From the NCBI RefSeq assembly GCF_014208035.1, contig NZ_JACHMK010000001.1, positions 868,001 to 932,000 on the forward strand: a stretch of 64,000 bases of DNA, written 5' to 3'. Under the pieces are notes generated by a model. The model ran no database searches and was not told where the DNA came from. It worked only from the letters and a program-made list of their open reading frames with translations. The stretch comes from Schaalia hyovaginalis (GTDB lineage Bacteria; Actinomycetota; Actinomycetes; Actinomycetales; Actinomycetaceae). The position numbers were made by a program, and so were the translations under genes. This document shows positions 9,761 through 17,810 of the stretch, one piece after another (position 1 is the first letter of the stretch; each line of letters begins with the position of its first letter).

Positions 9761-10733
9761 GGCCACCGCCTCCGCGCCCGGGAAGATCAATCTCGCACTC
9801 CGCGCCGGAGCCCCCGCCGAGGACGGCTATCACCCGCTCGTCACCGTCTTCGAAGCGCTGAACCTGCGCGAAACCGTTCGTGTCCGCACGAGCCGCGCCC
9901 CCGGGATCAGGGTCACCACCACGGCCCACCGGCCCGACGGCTCAGTCGATGAGCTCACGACCCGGGCGATGCGCGACCTCGACCCGACGACGCACCTGGC
10001 CTACCGGGCGGCGCGGATCCTTCAGAAGCTCGCCGCCGCCGGCCCCTGGGCCGCGACGGCCGCGGGCATCGAGATCGAGGTCGACAAGCGCGTCCCCATG
10101 GCCGGGGGAATGGCCGGGGGCTCGGCGGACGCCGCCGCCGCCCTCGTCGCCTGCAATGCGCTGTGGGGGCTCGGCCTCGATGCGAAGCGCCTCGAACTCA
10201 TCGGACGGACACTCGGAGCCGATGTCCCTGCGTGCCTGGCCGGGGGGATCTCGCTCGGCACCGGGCGTGGCGATGAGATGGAGTCCCTGGACCGGGGCGG
10301 AGTCGAGGCCCGTCATCATTGGGCGATCGCACTCGCGCATGAGGGCCTGTCCACTCCGGAGGTCTTCCGCGCGCTCGATCGAGCAGGAGGCCCGGCGGGC
10401 CGGTGGCGCGATCTGCCCGACCCCTCGAGGATCCGCGCGCTGCCCTTCACGGGCGGGGCCGCAGAACTCGCCCCCCACCTGTCCAACGATCTTCAGGACA
10501 CGGCCCTGCGCCTCCGGCCCGAGCTCGGCCGGACTATCGCGGCCGCCGAGGAGGCGGGCGCGCTCGCCGTCCTGCTCTCCGGCTCGGGCCCCTCGATCGG
10601 GGCGCTCGCAGCCGATGCCGAATCGGCGCGCGCGATCGCCTCGGCCCTCGCGGGGCTCGACTCGGTCGCCGAAGCCTTCACCACTTTCGGACCCGTCCCG
10701 GGTGCCCGGCTCGAATCAGGAGAATCCCGCTAA
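9753..10733 (+). CDS. ispE: 4-diphosphocytidyl-2-C-methyl-D-erythritol kinase
   Basis: 326 residues of the GHMP kinase superfamily. IspE phosphorylates CDP-methylerythritol in the non-mevalonate isoprenoid pathway. The N-terminal [10 protein letters not shown] motif and the ATP-binding [16 protein letters not shown] loop (about 115-130) are diagnostic, and a third GHMP motif appears as [12 protein letters not shown] near the C terminus. It overlaps ksgA by 8 nt, and its stop codon abuts the ATG of the ABC-F gene, so these genes are translationally linked. Confidence 0.95.
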   Translation: MREATASAPGKINLALRAGAPAEDGYHPLVTVFEALNLRETVRVRTSRAPGIRVTTTAHRPDGSVDELTTRAMRDLDPTTHLAYRAARILQKLAAAGPWAATAAGIEIEVDKRVPMAGGMAGGSADAAAALVACNALWGLGLDAKRLELIGRTLGADVPACLAGGISLGTGRGDEMESLDRGGVEARHHWAIALAHEGLSTPEVFRALDRAGGPAGRWRDLPDPSRIRALPFTGGAAELAPHLSNDLQDTALRLRPELGRTIAAAEEAGALAVLLSGSGPSIGALAADAESARAIASALAGLDSVAEAFTTFGPVPGARLESGESR

Positions 10734-12599
10734 ATGGCGCATCTTCTCGGCACGCAGTCCCTCGCCGTCCTCGCGGGTTCGCGCAGACTCCTCGAAGACG
10801 TCACGCTCGGCATCGAGGACGCTTCGCGCGTCGGGATCCTCGGGCCCAACGGTGCGGGCAAGTCGACCCTCCTGCGCCTCGTCGCCGGCGTTCAAGAAGC
10901 CGCGTCGGGCCTGCTCACCAAGCGCGAGGGCGTGCGCGTGGTCCTCCTCGATCAGAAGGACTCCTTCGACCCGGAGCTCCCCGTCGTGGAGGCCGTGCAC
11001 CCCGGTCTGGCGGAGTACGAGTGGGCTTCGGATCCCCGGGTGCGCGACATCCACGCGGGACTCCTGGCGGACATCGACCTCGCCTCCCGCGTGGGGGACC
11101 TGTCCGGCGGTCAGCGCCGGAGGGTCGCTCTCGCGAGGGTCCTGTGCGCGCCCAGCGAGGTCGTCTGCCTCGACGAGCCGACGAACCACCTCGATGTCGA
11201 GGGCGTCGCCTGGCTCGCCGCGCACCTCAATGCGCGCTTCGCCAGGCCCGGGGCCGTGGGCGCGCTGCTCGTGGTCACCCACGACCGCTGGTTCCTCGAC
11301 GCGGTGTGCGAACACATCTGGGAGGTCGTCCCCGGCATCGACCCCGGAGGCGACCGGCCCCAGATCCCCGGTCGCGTCGAGGTCTACGACGGCTCCTACG
11401 CCGCCTACACGCTCGCCCGCGCCGAACGCCTGCGCCAGGCTGACGTCGCGGCCGTGAAGCGCAAGAACCTCCTCACGAAGGAGCTCGCCTGGCTGCGCCG
11501 GGGCGCGCCCGCCCGCACCTCGAAGCCGAAGTTCCACATCGAGGCCGCCGAGGCCCTCATCGCGGACGTCCCGCCGCCGCGCGACACCGTCGAGCTCATG
11601 AAGACGGCGAGCGCGCGCCTGGGCAAGGACGTCCTCGATCTCGAAGACGTCACCCTCGCCTTCGGGCGCCCGGACGGCTCGACCAACACGATCTTCGACT
11701 CGGTGACCCTCCGGCTCGCCCCGGGTGAACGCGTCGGCGTCGTCGGCGTGAACGGCGCCGGGAAGACGAGCCTGCTCAATCTTCTCCGCGGCGATCTGGC
11801 CCCCGATTCCGGGCGCGTCAAACGGGGGAAGACCGTCGAGGTCGCGACCCTGTCCCAGGACACGCACGAACTCGACGCGCTCGCGGACGTGCGCGTCGTC
11901 GAGGCCGTCGCCGCAGTCGCGCAGACCTGCATCGTCGAGGGCAGGGAACTCACCGCTTCGCAGATGACCGAGCGCATGGGGTTCACCCGTCAGCGCGCCT
12001 ACACGCGGATCAGGGAGATCTCGGGCGGCGAGCGCCGACGCCTCCAGCTCATGCGCCTGCTCATGGCCTCCCCGAACGTCCTCCTCCTCGATGAGCCGAC
12101 GAACGACCTCGACACCGATACCCTCGCCGCGATGGAGGACCTGCTCGATTCCTTCCCCGGGACCCTCGTCGTCGTCTCGCACGACCGCTACCTGCTCGAG
12201 CGCGTGACCGATCACCAGGTGGCGCTGCTGGGGGACGGGACGATCCGCGCCCTGCCCGGCGGGGTCGAGCAGTACCTGCGCCTGCGGTCCGAGGGCGGGG
12301 CCGCGCAGACCCCGCAGCCGACGCCCGCCGAAGCGCTGCCGCAGGCCCCGGCGCTGAGCGACGCCGCCGCGCGGCGGGCCGCGAAGAAGGAGGCGGATCG
12401 GATCGAGCGGCGCCTGGAGAGGCTCCGGAGCGAAGCGGGGGGTCTCGAGGCGCGCCTGGAAGCGCTCGGGCACGAGGTCGCATCGGATCCTTCCGCGGTG
12501 TCGGAGCTCCAGGAGGCGTCGGCACGGCATTCCCGTGTGCTGTCCGAGATTGCCGAGCTCGAGGACGCGTGGCTTCAGGCCGCCGAGCTCCTCGAATAG
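10734..12599 (+). CDS. ABC-F family ATPase (Uup-like)
   Basis: 621-residue soluble protein with two ABC domains and no membrane segment, the layout of the ABC-F translation factors that act on the ribosome. Walker A motifs are GPNGAGKST (37-45) and GVNGAGKTS (about 338-346). Signatures are LSGGQRRR and ISGGERRR, and both DEPTNHLD/DEPTNDLD Walker B boxes are intact. The C-terminal 60-70 residues form a charged coiled coil as in Uup. It starts directly after the ispE TAA with AGGAGA upstream. Its exact ribosomal role, and any link to antibiotic resistance, cannot be decided from sequence. Confidence 0.9.
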   Translation: MAHLLGTQSLAVLAGSRRLLEDVTLGIEDASRVGILGPNGAGKSTLLRLVAGVQEAASGLLTKREGVRVVLLDQKDSFDPELPVVEAVHPGLAEYEWASDPRVRDIHAGLLADIDLASRVGDLSGGQRRRVALARVLCAPSEVVCLDEPTNHLDVEGVAWLAAHLNARFARPGAVGALLVVTHDRWFLDAVCEHIWEVVPGIDPGGDRPQIPGRVEVYDGSYAAYTLARAERLRQADVAAVKRKNLLTKELAWLRRGAPARTSKPKFHIEAAEALIADVPPPRDTVELMKTASARLGKDVLDLEDVTLAFGRPDGSTNTIFDSVTLRLAPGERVGVVGVNGAGKTSLLNLLRGDLAPDSGRVKRGKTVEVATLSQDTHELDALADVRVVEAVAAVAQTCIVEGRELTASQMTERMGFTRQRAYTRIREISGGERRRLQLMRLLMASPNVLLLDEPTNDLDTDTLAAMEDLLDSFPGTLVVVSHDRYLLERVTDHQVALLGDGTIRALPGGVEQYLRLRSEGGAAQTPQPTPAEALPQAPALSDAAARRAAKKEADRIERRLERLRSEAGGLEARLEALGHEVASDPSAVSELQEASARHSRVLSEIAELEDAWLQAAELLE

Positions 12600-12669
12600 G
12601 CGTTCCCGCAGTCGGCGAGTCCGCGTCCTCGATGAATTAGTTGATGGAAGTGCTTGGAAAAAACGCGTA

Positions 12670-12693
12670 TTCCGCACCTTGCCCGGTGCGGAA
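12670..12693 (+). other. Perfect hairpin in an AT-richer intergenic leader
   Basis: TTCCGCACC (12670-12678) pairs perfectly with GGTGCGGAA (12685-12693) around a 6-nt loop. An A-run precedes it, and there is no T-run after it. It lies between the ABC-F stop and the DUF1540 gene, in about 240 bp of noncoding DNA that is visibly poorer in GC than its surroundings. It may be the ABC-F terminator or a leader structure. Confidence 0.5.
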
Positions 12694-12837
12694 TCGGTCT
12701 GGGCGAGACTCGTATTGAATGCCTCTTGACCTGCGTGAATAGAGCCTTTCTCGACGCCTGTCGTTTTTCGCGCTCCAATGGGGTCATCCGCCTCGAAGGA
12801 ATGGGATCGAGGCCCCGGATCATGAGGAGAGATCGAG

Positions 12838-13116
12838 ATGCCCCTTGAAATGCCCCGAGTCCTGGACTGCTCCGTCGAGAGCTGCTCGTACAACAAGACC
12901 AAGAGCTGCGGCGCCGCCGCGATCACCGTCGGTTTCGCCCAGACCTGCACGACTTTCGTCCCGCTCAACGTCAAGGGCGGCCTCGAGACGGCGGCCCCCT
13001 TCGTCGGCGCCTGCCAGAAGGCCGACTGCGTCCACAACTCCGCGCTCGAATGCACCGCCGAGGCGATCCGCGTGGGCGCCACCACCGCGGACTGCCTGTC
13101 CTACGCCGCCCGCTGA
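12838..13116 (+). CDS. DUF1540 cysteine-rich protein
   Basis: 92 residues that contain two related cysteine-rich segments, with Cys pairs in DCSVESCSYN and ACQKADCVHN and further Cys at KSCGA, TCTTF, LECTA and ADCLS. This pattern matches the uncharacterised DUF1540 family, small cytosolic proteins thought to bind a metal. The ATG is preceded by GAGGAGAG. It is monocistronic and is separated from the ABC-F gene by a noncoding leader with a hairpin. No experimental function is known to me. Confidence 0.8.
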   Translation: MPLEMPRVLDCSVESCSYNKTKSCGAAAITVGFAQTCTTFVPLNVKGGLETAAPFVGACQKADCVHNSALECTAEAIRVGATTADCLSYAAR

Positions 13117-13131
13117 GCGGGGGCCGAGGAG

Positions 13132-13151
13132 CCGCCGTCCGGACGCGGCGG
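13132..13151. terminator. Short hairpin between convergent genes
   Basis: CCGCCG (13132-13137) pairs with CGGCGG (13146-13151) around an 8-nt loop, in the 48-nt gap between the convergent DUF1540 and DUF4298 genes. The stem is short, so terminator function is tentative. Confidence 0.35.
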
Positions 13152-13164
13152 GGCGCTCGGCGCC

Positions 13165-13473
13165 TCAGGCCCCGCGGGGCGAGAAATGCTCGGCGGCGAG
13201 GCGCAGCATCCCCTGGGCGAGTCCGTGCTGGTCGGTGTGCAGGTCCCAGACGGCGTCCTCGCCCAGGACCGCGAGGGCCGGCGCGTCCTCCTCGGCGACG
13301 GCTTCGCGGTCGGCGAGCCATGTCGTCCCGTAGGCGTCCATGAGGGGGCGCATCGCCTCGAAGAAGTCCTCGATCGCCTTCAGCCCCGCCTCGGCGGCTT
13401 CGACGCGCGCGAGGGCGCTGCGGTAGTGCTCCTCCATCCGCTCGAGTCGTTCGAGCGCCTCCGATCCGCTCAC
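13165..13473 (-). CDS. DUF4298 domain protein
   Basis: 102 residues, mostly helical and acidic, matching the DUF4298 family by the ERMEEHYRSAL start, the YGTTWLADREA centre and the LGEDAVWDL block near the end. The function is unknown. GTG 13473 overlaps the upstream MarR stop as GTGA, so translation is coupled to the regulator. It is the last gene of a TetR-MarR-DUF4298 operon. Confidence 0.75.
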   Translation of the reverse strand: MSGSEALERLERMEEHYRSALARVEAAEAGLKAIEDFFEAMRPLMDAYGTTWLADREAVAEEDAPALAVLGEDAVWDLHTDQHGLAQGMLRLAAEHFSPRGA

Positions 13474-14036
13474 TCCGCCGCCCTCCCGCGCCCCTTCTCG
13501 CAGACCGGGGCCTCGAAGGGGAGGAGGAGCGGGGTGAGGAGATCCGCGAGGCGGTCGCGCGCCTCCTCGTCGAGCGGGGCGAGGATCGCCTCCTCGCAGG
13601 CCAGGAGTGAAGCGAGGGCGCCGTCGACGCGCGTGCGGCCCGGCTCGGTGAGGGTGACGAGAACGACCCGCCGGTCCTGGGGCGAGGGCGAGCGCGAGAC
13701 GAGGCCCTTCGATTCGAGGCGGTCGATCCGGTTCGTCATCGTCCCGGAGGAGACGAGGAGCTCGGCCATGAGGGCGCCGGGGGTCAGGCCCGAAGCGCTG
13801 CCCGCCCTGCGCAGGGAGGACAGGACGTCGAACTCCCAGGGCTCGAGCCCGTGATCGGCGAAGGCCTTGCGCCGTTCGAGGTCGAGGCGCCGGGCGAGGC
13901 GGGAGACGCGCGAGAGGACGAGCATGGGGGAGGAGTCGAGGTCCGGGCGCTCCTTCGACCATGCGGCGACGATGCCTGCGACTTCATCCACGAATCTCAC
14001 GCGATTCAAGATACTCGATGTCGAGACTTCGGTCAC
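13470..14036 (-). CDS. MarR family transcriptional regulator
   Basis: 188 residues with the MarR winged-helix domain at about residues 45-165: the LEPWEFDVLSSLRRAG helix, the recognition region LLVSSGTMTNRIDRLESKGLV, and the wing SPQDRRVVLV. MarR dimers usually repress efflux or stress genes and release DNA on binding phenolic ligands. GTG 14036 overlaps the TetR stop as GTGA, which supports this start and translational coupling. Its target is not evident; the operon itself is a candidate. Confidence 0.85.
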   Translation of the reverse strand: MTEVSTSSILNRVRFVDEVAGIVAAWSKERPDLDSSPMLVLSRVSRLARRLDLERRKAFADHGLEPWEFDVLSSLRRAGSASGLTPGALMAELLVSSGTMTNRIDRLESKGLVSRSPSPQDRRVVLVTLTEPGRTRVDGALASLLACEEAILAPLDEEARDRLADLLTPLLLPFEAPVCEKGRGRAAE

Positions 14037-14674
14037 TCCTTCGCCGCGCCGGGCTCCTGGCACACGAGCAGAGTCGGCTTCGGCTGCATGTGCCGCACGC
14101 CGTTCCACACGAGGTTCACCACGTGCGCGGCGACTTCGTCCTTCTTCATGCGGCGCTCATCGAGCCACCATTGACCGACCTGGGCGATGAGGCCCACGAG
14201 CATCTGCGCGTACAGCGGGGCGAGGGCGGGCGAGATGTCGCCCTTGGCGAACTGCTCGGCCAGGAGATGCTCGACCCTCGACGCGACATCGCCGAGGACC
14301 GAGGAGAAGGAGCCCTGCGTCCGATCCTTCGGCGCATCGCGCACGAGGACGCGGAAGCCGTCGGAATTCGATTCGATGTACTCGAGCAGGGCGAGCGTGG
14401 CGTTCTCCAAGAGGATCCGAGGGCGATCGGACGACTCCAGGGAGGAGTGGAGGGAGGTGACGAGGGACTGGACTTCACGGTCCACGACCACCGCGTACAG
14501 GCCCTCTTTGCCGCCGAAGTGCTCGTAGACGACGGGCTTGGACACCTTCGCCTTCGCGGCGATCTCCTCGACGCTCGTCGCGTCGAAGCCCTTGAGCGCG
14601 AAAAGCGAGCGCCCGACCTCGACGAGCTGCTCCCGGCGCGCGAAACCGCTCATCCGTGTGCGCTTCTGACCCAT
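14033..14674 (-). CDS. TetR family transcriptional regulator
   Basis: 213 residues. The N-terminal helix-turn-helix reads SVEEIAAKAKVSKPVVYEHFGGKEGLY, typical of TetR proteins, and is followed by a ligand-binding helical domain. ATG 14674 sits 7 nt after a good -10 hexamer GATAAT on the minus strand, so a leaderless transcript is likely; a second ATG 21 nt downstream is the alternative. It is divergent from tRNA-Gln and glmU, the position of the TetR-like Rv1019 beside glmU in M. tuberculosis. The effector is unknown. Confidence 0.88.
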   Translation of the reverse strand: MGQKRTRMSGFARREQLVEVGRSLFALKGFDATSVEEIAAKAKVSKPVVYEHFGGKEGLYAVVVDREVQSLVTSLHSSLESSDRPRILLENATLALLEYIESNSDGFRVLVRDAPKDRTQGSFSSVLGDVASRVEHLLAEQFAKGDISPALAPLYAQMLVGLIAQVGQWWLDERRMKKDEVAAHVVNLVWNGVRHMQPKPTLLVCQEPGAAKE

Positions 14675-14687
14675 GCTCCGGATTATC
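14675..14687 (-). promoter_or_regulatory. Leaderless -10 element of the tetR operon
   Basis: On the minus strand GATAAT (14682-14687) is followed by 7 nt and the ATG at 14674. The -35 region is weak. Confidence 0.55.
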
Positions 14688-14818
14688 CCACGCGAGCGCA
14701 GGGCCGATCCGCGGCGAGGGGCGGCGCGGCTCGCCCGCGGCCGAGGCCGTGCCCTCGCGCCGCCCGAAGTCGCGCTTTCGGTGAACGGGGGCTGACTGTG
14801 GCAGAATCGAAGCGCTAT

Positions 14819-14889
14819 TCCGCCCTGGTGTAACGGCAGCACATGGGTTTTTGGTGCCTTTGGTCCGGGTTCGAGTCCTGGGGGCGGAG
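14819..14889 (+). tRNA. tRNA-Gln (TTG anticodon)
   Basis: A 71-nt cloverleaf. The acceptor strands TCCGCCC (14819-14825) and GGGCGGA (14882-14888) pair perfectly. The T arm is CCGGG-TTCGAGT-CCTGG with one G-U pair. The 7-nt anticodon loop TTTTGGT at 14849-14855 puts TTG at 14851-14853, reading Gln CAA codons and, by wobble, CAG. The anticodon stem is weak, with two wobbles and one mismatch. The 3' CCA is not encoded. A CAGAAT -10-like hexamer lies at 14802-14807, and a small GGAGC/GCTCC hairpin follows at 14892-14905. Confidence 0.88.
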
Positions 14890-14933
14890 CAGGAGCGCCC
14901 GCTCCTTCCTCCTCGCTCGACGGAAGGCGAACA

Positions 14934-15974
14934 ATGACCGTCCCCGCAGCCGCCATCGTCCTCGCAGCAGGCAAGGGCACCCGAATGCTCTCGGCGGTCC
15001 CCAAGGTCGTCCACCCCGTTGCGGGCCTGTCCATGATCGGCCACGCGCTGCGAGCCGCCCAGGGCACCCGTCCCAAGACCCTCGTCGCCGTGGTGCGCCA
15101 CGAACGCGAACTCGTGGTCGAGGAGATCCGGAAAGTCGCGCCCGACGCCTTCATCGCCGATCAGGATGAGATCCCCGGAACCGGCAGGGCCGTGCTGTGC
15201 GCCCTCGAGGCCCTCGCCGCCGCGCACGGCCCGATCAGCGGCCCCGTCCTCGTCACCTCGGGCGACGTCCCCATGCTCTCGACCGCCACGCTCGAACGCC
15301 TCCTCGACCTCCACGAGGCCGAGGGGCGCGCGGTCACGGTCCTCACCTCGATCGCGCCCGACCCCACCGGCTACGGCCGCATCGTGCGCGCCGAGGACGG
15401 GCGCGTCATCAGGATCGTCGAGGAGAAGGACGCCGACGAGGCCGAGCGCGCCATCACAGAGGTCAACGCGGGCGTCTACGCCTTCGACGGGGCCTTCCTC
15501 CACGACACCTTGAAGTCGGTCGGAACGGACAACGCCCAGGGTGAGGTCTACCTCACCGACGTGCTCGCGGCCGCCGAACCCGCCGGTCGGACGGCGGGCG
15601 CCCTCGTCCTCGCCGATCCCTGGGAGGCGCAGGGCTGCAACGACCGCGTTCAGCTCGCCGAACTCGGAGCCGAGATCAACAAGAGGATCTGCGAGCGCCA
15701 CATGCGCCGGGGGGTGTCCATCGTCGACCCGGCATCCACCTGGATCGGCATCGACGTCGAGATCGGCGCCGACACGACGATCTGGCCCGGAAGCGTCCTG
15801 CGGGGCGCCACGACCGTCGGGAACGGGTGTGAGATCGGTCCCGGAACGACGCTCGATTCGGCGCATGTGGCCGATCGCGCCCGGGTCGCAAGCGCCTGGG
15901 TGGTCGAGGCGAGCGTTCCAGCCGATACGATGGTGGCACCATTCAGCGTCATCGGGCAGCCCGAATCGGACTGA
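14934..15974 (+). CDS. glmU: GlmU-type UDP-GlcNAc pyrophosphorylase, C-terminally short
   Basis: GlmU normally has two activities: uridylylation of GlcNAc-1-phosphate and acetylation of glucosamine-1-phosphate. Here the pyrophosphorylase domain is complete, with LAAGKGTRM (10-18), PKVVHPV, GDVPML, GYGRIVR, NAGVYAF and the NDRVQLAEL helix. The protein stops at 346 residues instead of about 450-490. Only the first coils of the left-handed beta-helix remain, and the region that holds the acetyltransferase catalytic Lys/His/Tyr/Asn residues is absent. Only 36 nt follow before prs, so there is no room for a frameshifted remainder. GAAGG precedes the ATG. It probably acts as a uridylyltransferase only. 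Confidence 0.88.
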   Translation: MTVPAAAIVLAAGKGTRMLSAVPKVVHPVAGLSMIGHALRAAQGTRPKTLVAVVRHERELVVEEIRKVAPDAFIADQDEIPGTGRAVLCALEALAAAHGPISGPVLVTSGDVPMLSTATLERLLDLHEAEGRAVTVLTSIAPDPTGYGRIVRAEDGRVIRIVEEKDADEAERAITEVNAGVYAFDGAFLHDTLKSVGTDNAQGEVYLTDVLAAAEPAGRTAGALVLADPWEAQGCNDRVQLAELGAEINKRICERHMRRGVSIVDPASTWIGIDVEIGADTTIWPGSVLRGATTVGNGCEIGPGTTLDSAHVADRARVASAWVVEASVPADTMVAPFSVIGQPESD

Positions 15975-16010
15975 CCCGCCGGGTTCTCAGGGCAAGGGGA
16001 GGAACACCGC

Positions 16011-16982
16011 ATGAGCGGATTGGTGACCAGCGGGGAGAAGAGCCTCGTCCTCGTTTCAGGCAGGGCGCATGTCGAGCTCGCCCAGCAAGTCGGTGAGGAG
16101 ATCGGGTGCGGGGTCTCGCCGGTGACCGCCTACGACTTCGCGAGCGGTGAGATCTACGTCCGTTTCAACGAGTCCGTCCGCGGCGCCGACGTCTTCGTCC
16201 TCCAGTCCCACACCGGGCCGATCAACAAGTGGCTCATGGAGCAGCTCATCATGATCGACGCCGCGAAGCGCGCCTCCGCCAAGCGCATCACCGCGGTCTC
16301 GCCCTTCTACCCCTACGCGCGTCAGGACAAGAAGCACCAGGGGCGCGAGCCGATCTCGGCCCGCCTGGTCGCCGACCTGTACAAGACCGCCGGCGCCGAC
16401 CGCGTCATGAGCGTCGACCTGCACGCCTCGCAGGAGCAGGGCTTCTTCGACGGCCCCGTCGATCACCTCTTCGCGATGCCGGTCCTCGTCGACTACGTGC
16501 GCTCGCGCCTCGACCTGTCGAACACCGTCATGGTCTCCCCGGACGCCGGCCGCATCCGCGTCGCCGAGAAGTGGTCCTCCAAGCTCGGCGGGGTCCCGCT
16601 GGCCTTCGTCCACAAGACGCGCGACACGACCCGGCCGAATGTCGCGGTGGCGAACCGCGTCGTCGGCGATGTCGCAGGCAAGCAGTGCATCCTCGTCGAC
16701 GACATGATCGACACGGCGGGCACCATCACCGAGGCCGTCAAGGTCCTCAATGACGCCGGAGCCCAGAAGGTCATCATCGCCGCCACCCACGGCATCCTCT
16801 CCGAGCCGGCCGTCCGCCGACTGACGGAATGCGGGGCCGATGAGGTCGTCGTCACCGACACGCTGCCGATCCCGCTGGAGAAGCGATTCCCGAATCTCAC
16901 GATCCTCTCGATCGCCCCGCTCCTCGCGCGCGCGATCAAGGAGGTCTTCGAAGACGGATCGGTCACATCCCTCTTCGACTGA
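16011..16982 (+). CDS. prs: Ribose-phosphate pyrophosphokinase
   Basis: 323-residue class I PRPP synthetase, which makes PRPP from ribose-5-phosphate and ATP for nucleotide, histidine and tryptophan synthesis. The flexible ATP loop RQDKKHQGREPIS, the metal-binding VDLHASQ block, and the PRPP loop VDDMIDTAGTI (about 229-239) are intact. It lies 36 nt after glmU with GGGGAGG upstream. The glmU-prs-rplY order is conserved in actinobacteria. Confidence 0.95.
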   Translation: MSGLVTSGEKSLVLVSGRAHVELAQQVGEEIGCGVSPVTAYDFASGEIYVRFNESVRGADVFVLQSHTGPINKWLMEQLIMIDAAKRASAKRITAVSPFYPYARQDKKHQGREPISARLVADLYKTAGADRVMSVDLHASQEQGFFDGPVDHLFAMPVLVDYVRSRLDLSNTVMVSPDAGRIRVAEKWSSKLGGVPLAFVHKTRDTTRPNVAVANRVVGDVAGKQCILVDDMIDTAGTITEAVKVLNDAGAQKVIIAATHGILSEPAVRRLTECGADEVVVTDTLPIPLEKRFPNLTILSIAPLLARAIKEVFEDGSVTSLFD

Positions 16983-17007
16983 CTCGCACTCGGCCGCCCT
17001 CGTCGGG

Positions 17008-17129
17008 TACCCTCAAGGGGTTGCTCCGGCGAGGGCGGATCTGTATCCGCCGTGATCGACAGGGCCGAAGGGGAATCCACCTCCTTGAGGTTCATCGCGC
17101 CGAAGCGGAAGAACCAGAACAACAGGAGG
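17008..17129 (+). promoter_or_regulatory. Structured leader of the L25 gene with a possible SD-sequestering pair
   Basis: A possible -10 TACCCT is at 17008-17013. Downstream, GGCGGAT (17034-17040) pairs with ATCCGCC (17045-17051) around CTGT. CCTCCT at 17080-17085 is exactly complementary to the Shine-Dalgarno AGGAGG at 17124-17129. In transcripts that come from prs, CCGCCCTCG (16994-17002) can instead pair with CGAGGGCGG (17030-17038), excluding the first hairpin. Regulation is inferred. Confidence 0.45.
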
Positions 17130-17135
17130 CATCTC

Positions 17136-17714
17136 ATGAGCGACACCCCGATTCTTGACGCGCAGACCCGTTCCGAGTTCGGCAAGGGAGCTGCCCGCCG
17201 CGCCCGCCGCGCCGGCCTCGTTCCCGCCGTCGTCTACGGACACGGCGGCGAGCCGGTCCACGTGGACGTCCCCGGGCACGACCTCTTCCTCATCGTCCGC
17301 GGCAACAAGAACGCCCTCGTCGACCTCAAGATCGACGGGAAGAGCCAGCTCGTCCTCGTCAAGGACGTCCAGCGCCACCCCGTGTCCCGCAACCTCCTCC
17401 ACGCCGACTTCCTCGCCGTCAAGGCGGGCGAGAAGGTCGACGTCGAGGTCGCGATCGTCGTCGTCGGCGAGCCGGTCCCCGGCACCCAGGCCACGGTCGA
17501 AGAGCACACCGTGACCGTCAAGGCCTCGGCGACCGCCATCCCCGAGTCGATCGAGGTCGACGTGACCGGCATCGAGGCGGGAACCGTCATCCGCGCCGCC
17601 GATCTCGTCCTTCCCTCCGGCGTCGAGTCCGAGCTCGACCCCGAGCGGGACATCGTCGTCGTCACCGAGATCGAGGCAGAGGCCGAAGAGGCCCCCGCCG
17701 TCGAGGCGGAGTGA
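17136..17714 (+). CDS. rplY: 50S ribosomal protein L25 (general stress protein Ctc)
   Basis: 192 residues, the two-domain L25/TL5/CTC form. It binds 5S rRNA through its N-terminal domain (about residues 1-95, with RSEFGKGAARRARRAGLVPAVVYG) and has a C-terminal beta domain with an acidic tail. ATG 17136 follows AGGAGG at 7-nt spacing. It comes after prs, as in M. tuberculosis. The peptidyl-tRNA hydrolase gene (pth), which often follows rplY, is not found next to it here. The leader may sequester the ribosome binding site. Confidence 0.93.
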   Translation: MSDTPILDAQTRSEFGKGAARRARRAGLVPAVVYGHGGEPVHVDVPGHDLFLIVRGNKNALVDLKIDGKSQLVLVKDVQRHPVSRNLLHADFLAVKAGEKVDVEVAIVVVGEPVPGTQATVEEHTVTVKASATAIPESIEVDVTGIEAGTVIRAADLVLPSGVESELDPERDIVVVTEIEAEAEEAPAVEAE

Positions 17715-17741
17715 CCCCGCTCCTGCCGATCGCATGTCTTC

Positions 17742-17767
17742 GGGCGGGCCGCGTGAGCGGCCCGCCC
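17742..17767 (+). terminator. Terminator hairpin after L25
   Basis: GGGCGGGCCGC (17742-17752) pairs perfectly with GCGGCCCGCCC (17757-17767) around GTGA. The 11-bp stem starts 27 nt after the L25 stop. Confidence 0.75.
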
Positions 17768-17810
17768 CATGCGTATCACCGGCGGGGGACCCGTTGAAGG
17801 AGGGCGCCCG

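Noticed and set aside
12654..12848. 64-codon frame in the intergenic region before DUF1540
   Set aside because: No ribosome binding site; the frame overlaps a perfect hairpin and the DUF1540 start.
10716..13085. 789-codon antisense open frame opposite the ABC-F gene
   Set aside because: It is a long shadow frame caused by GC-rich codon bias. The plus strand encodes a complete ABC-F protein, and the antisense product has no recognisable domain.
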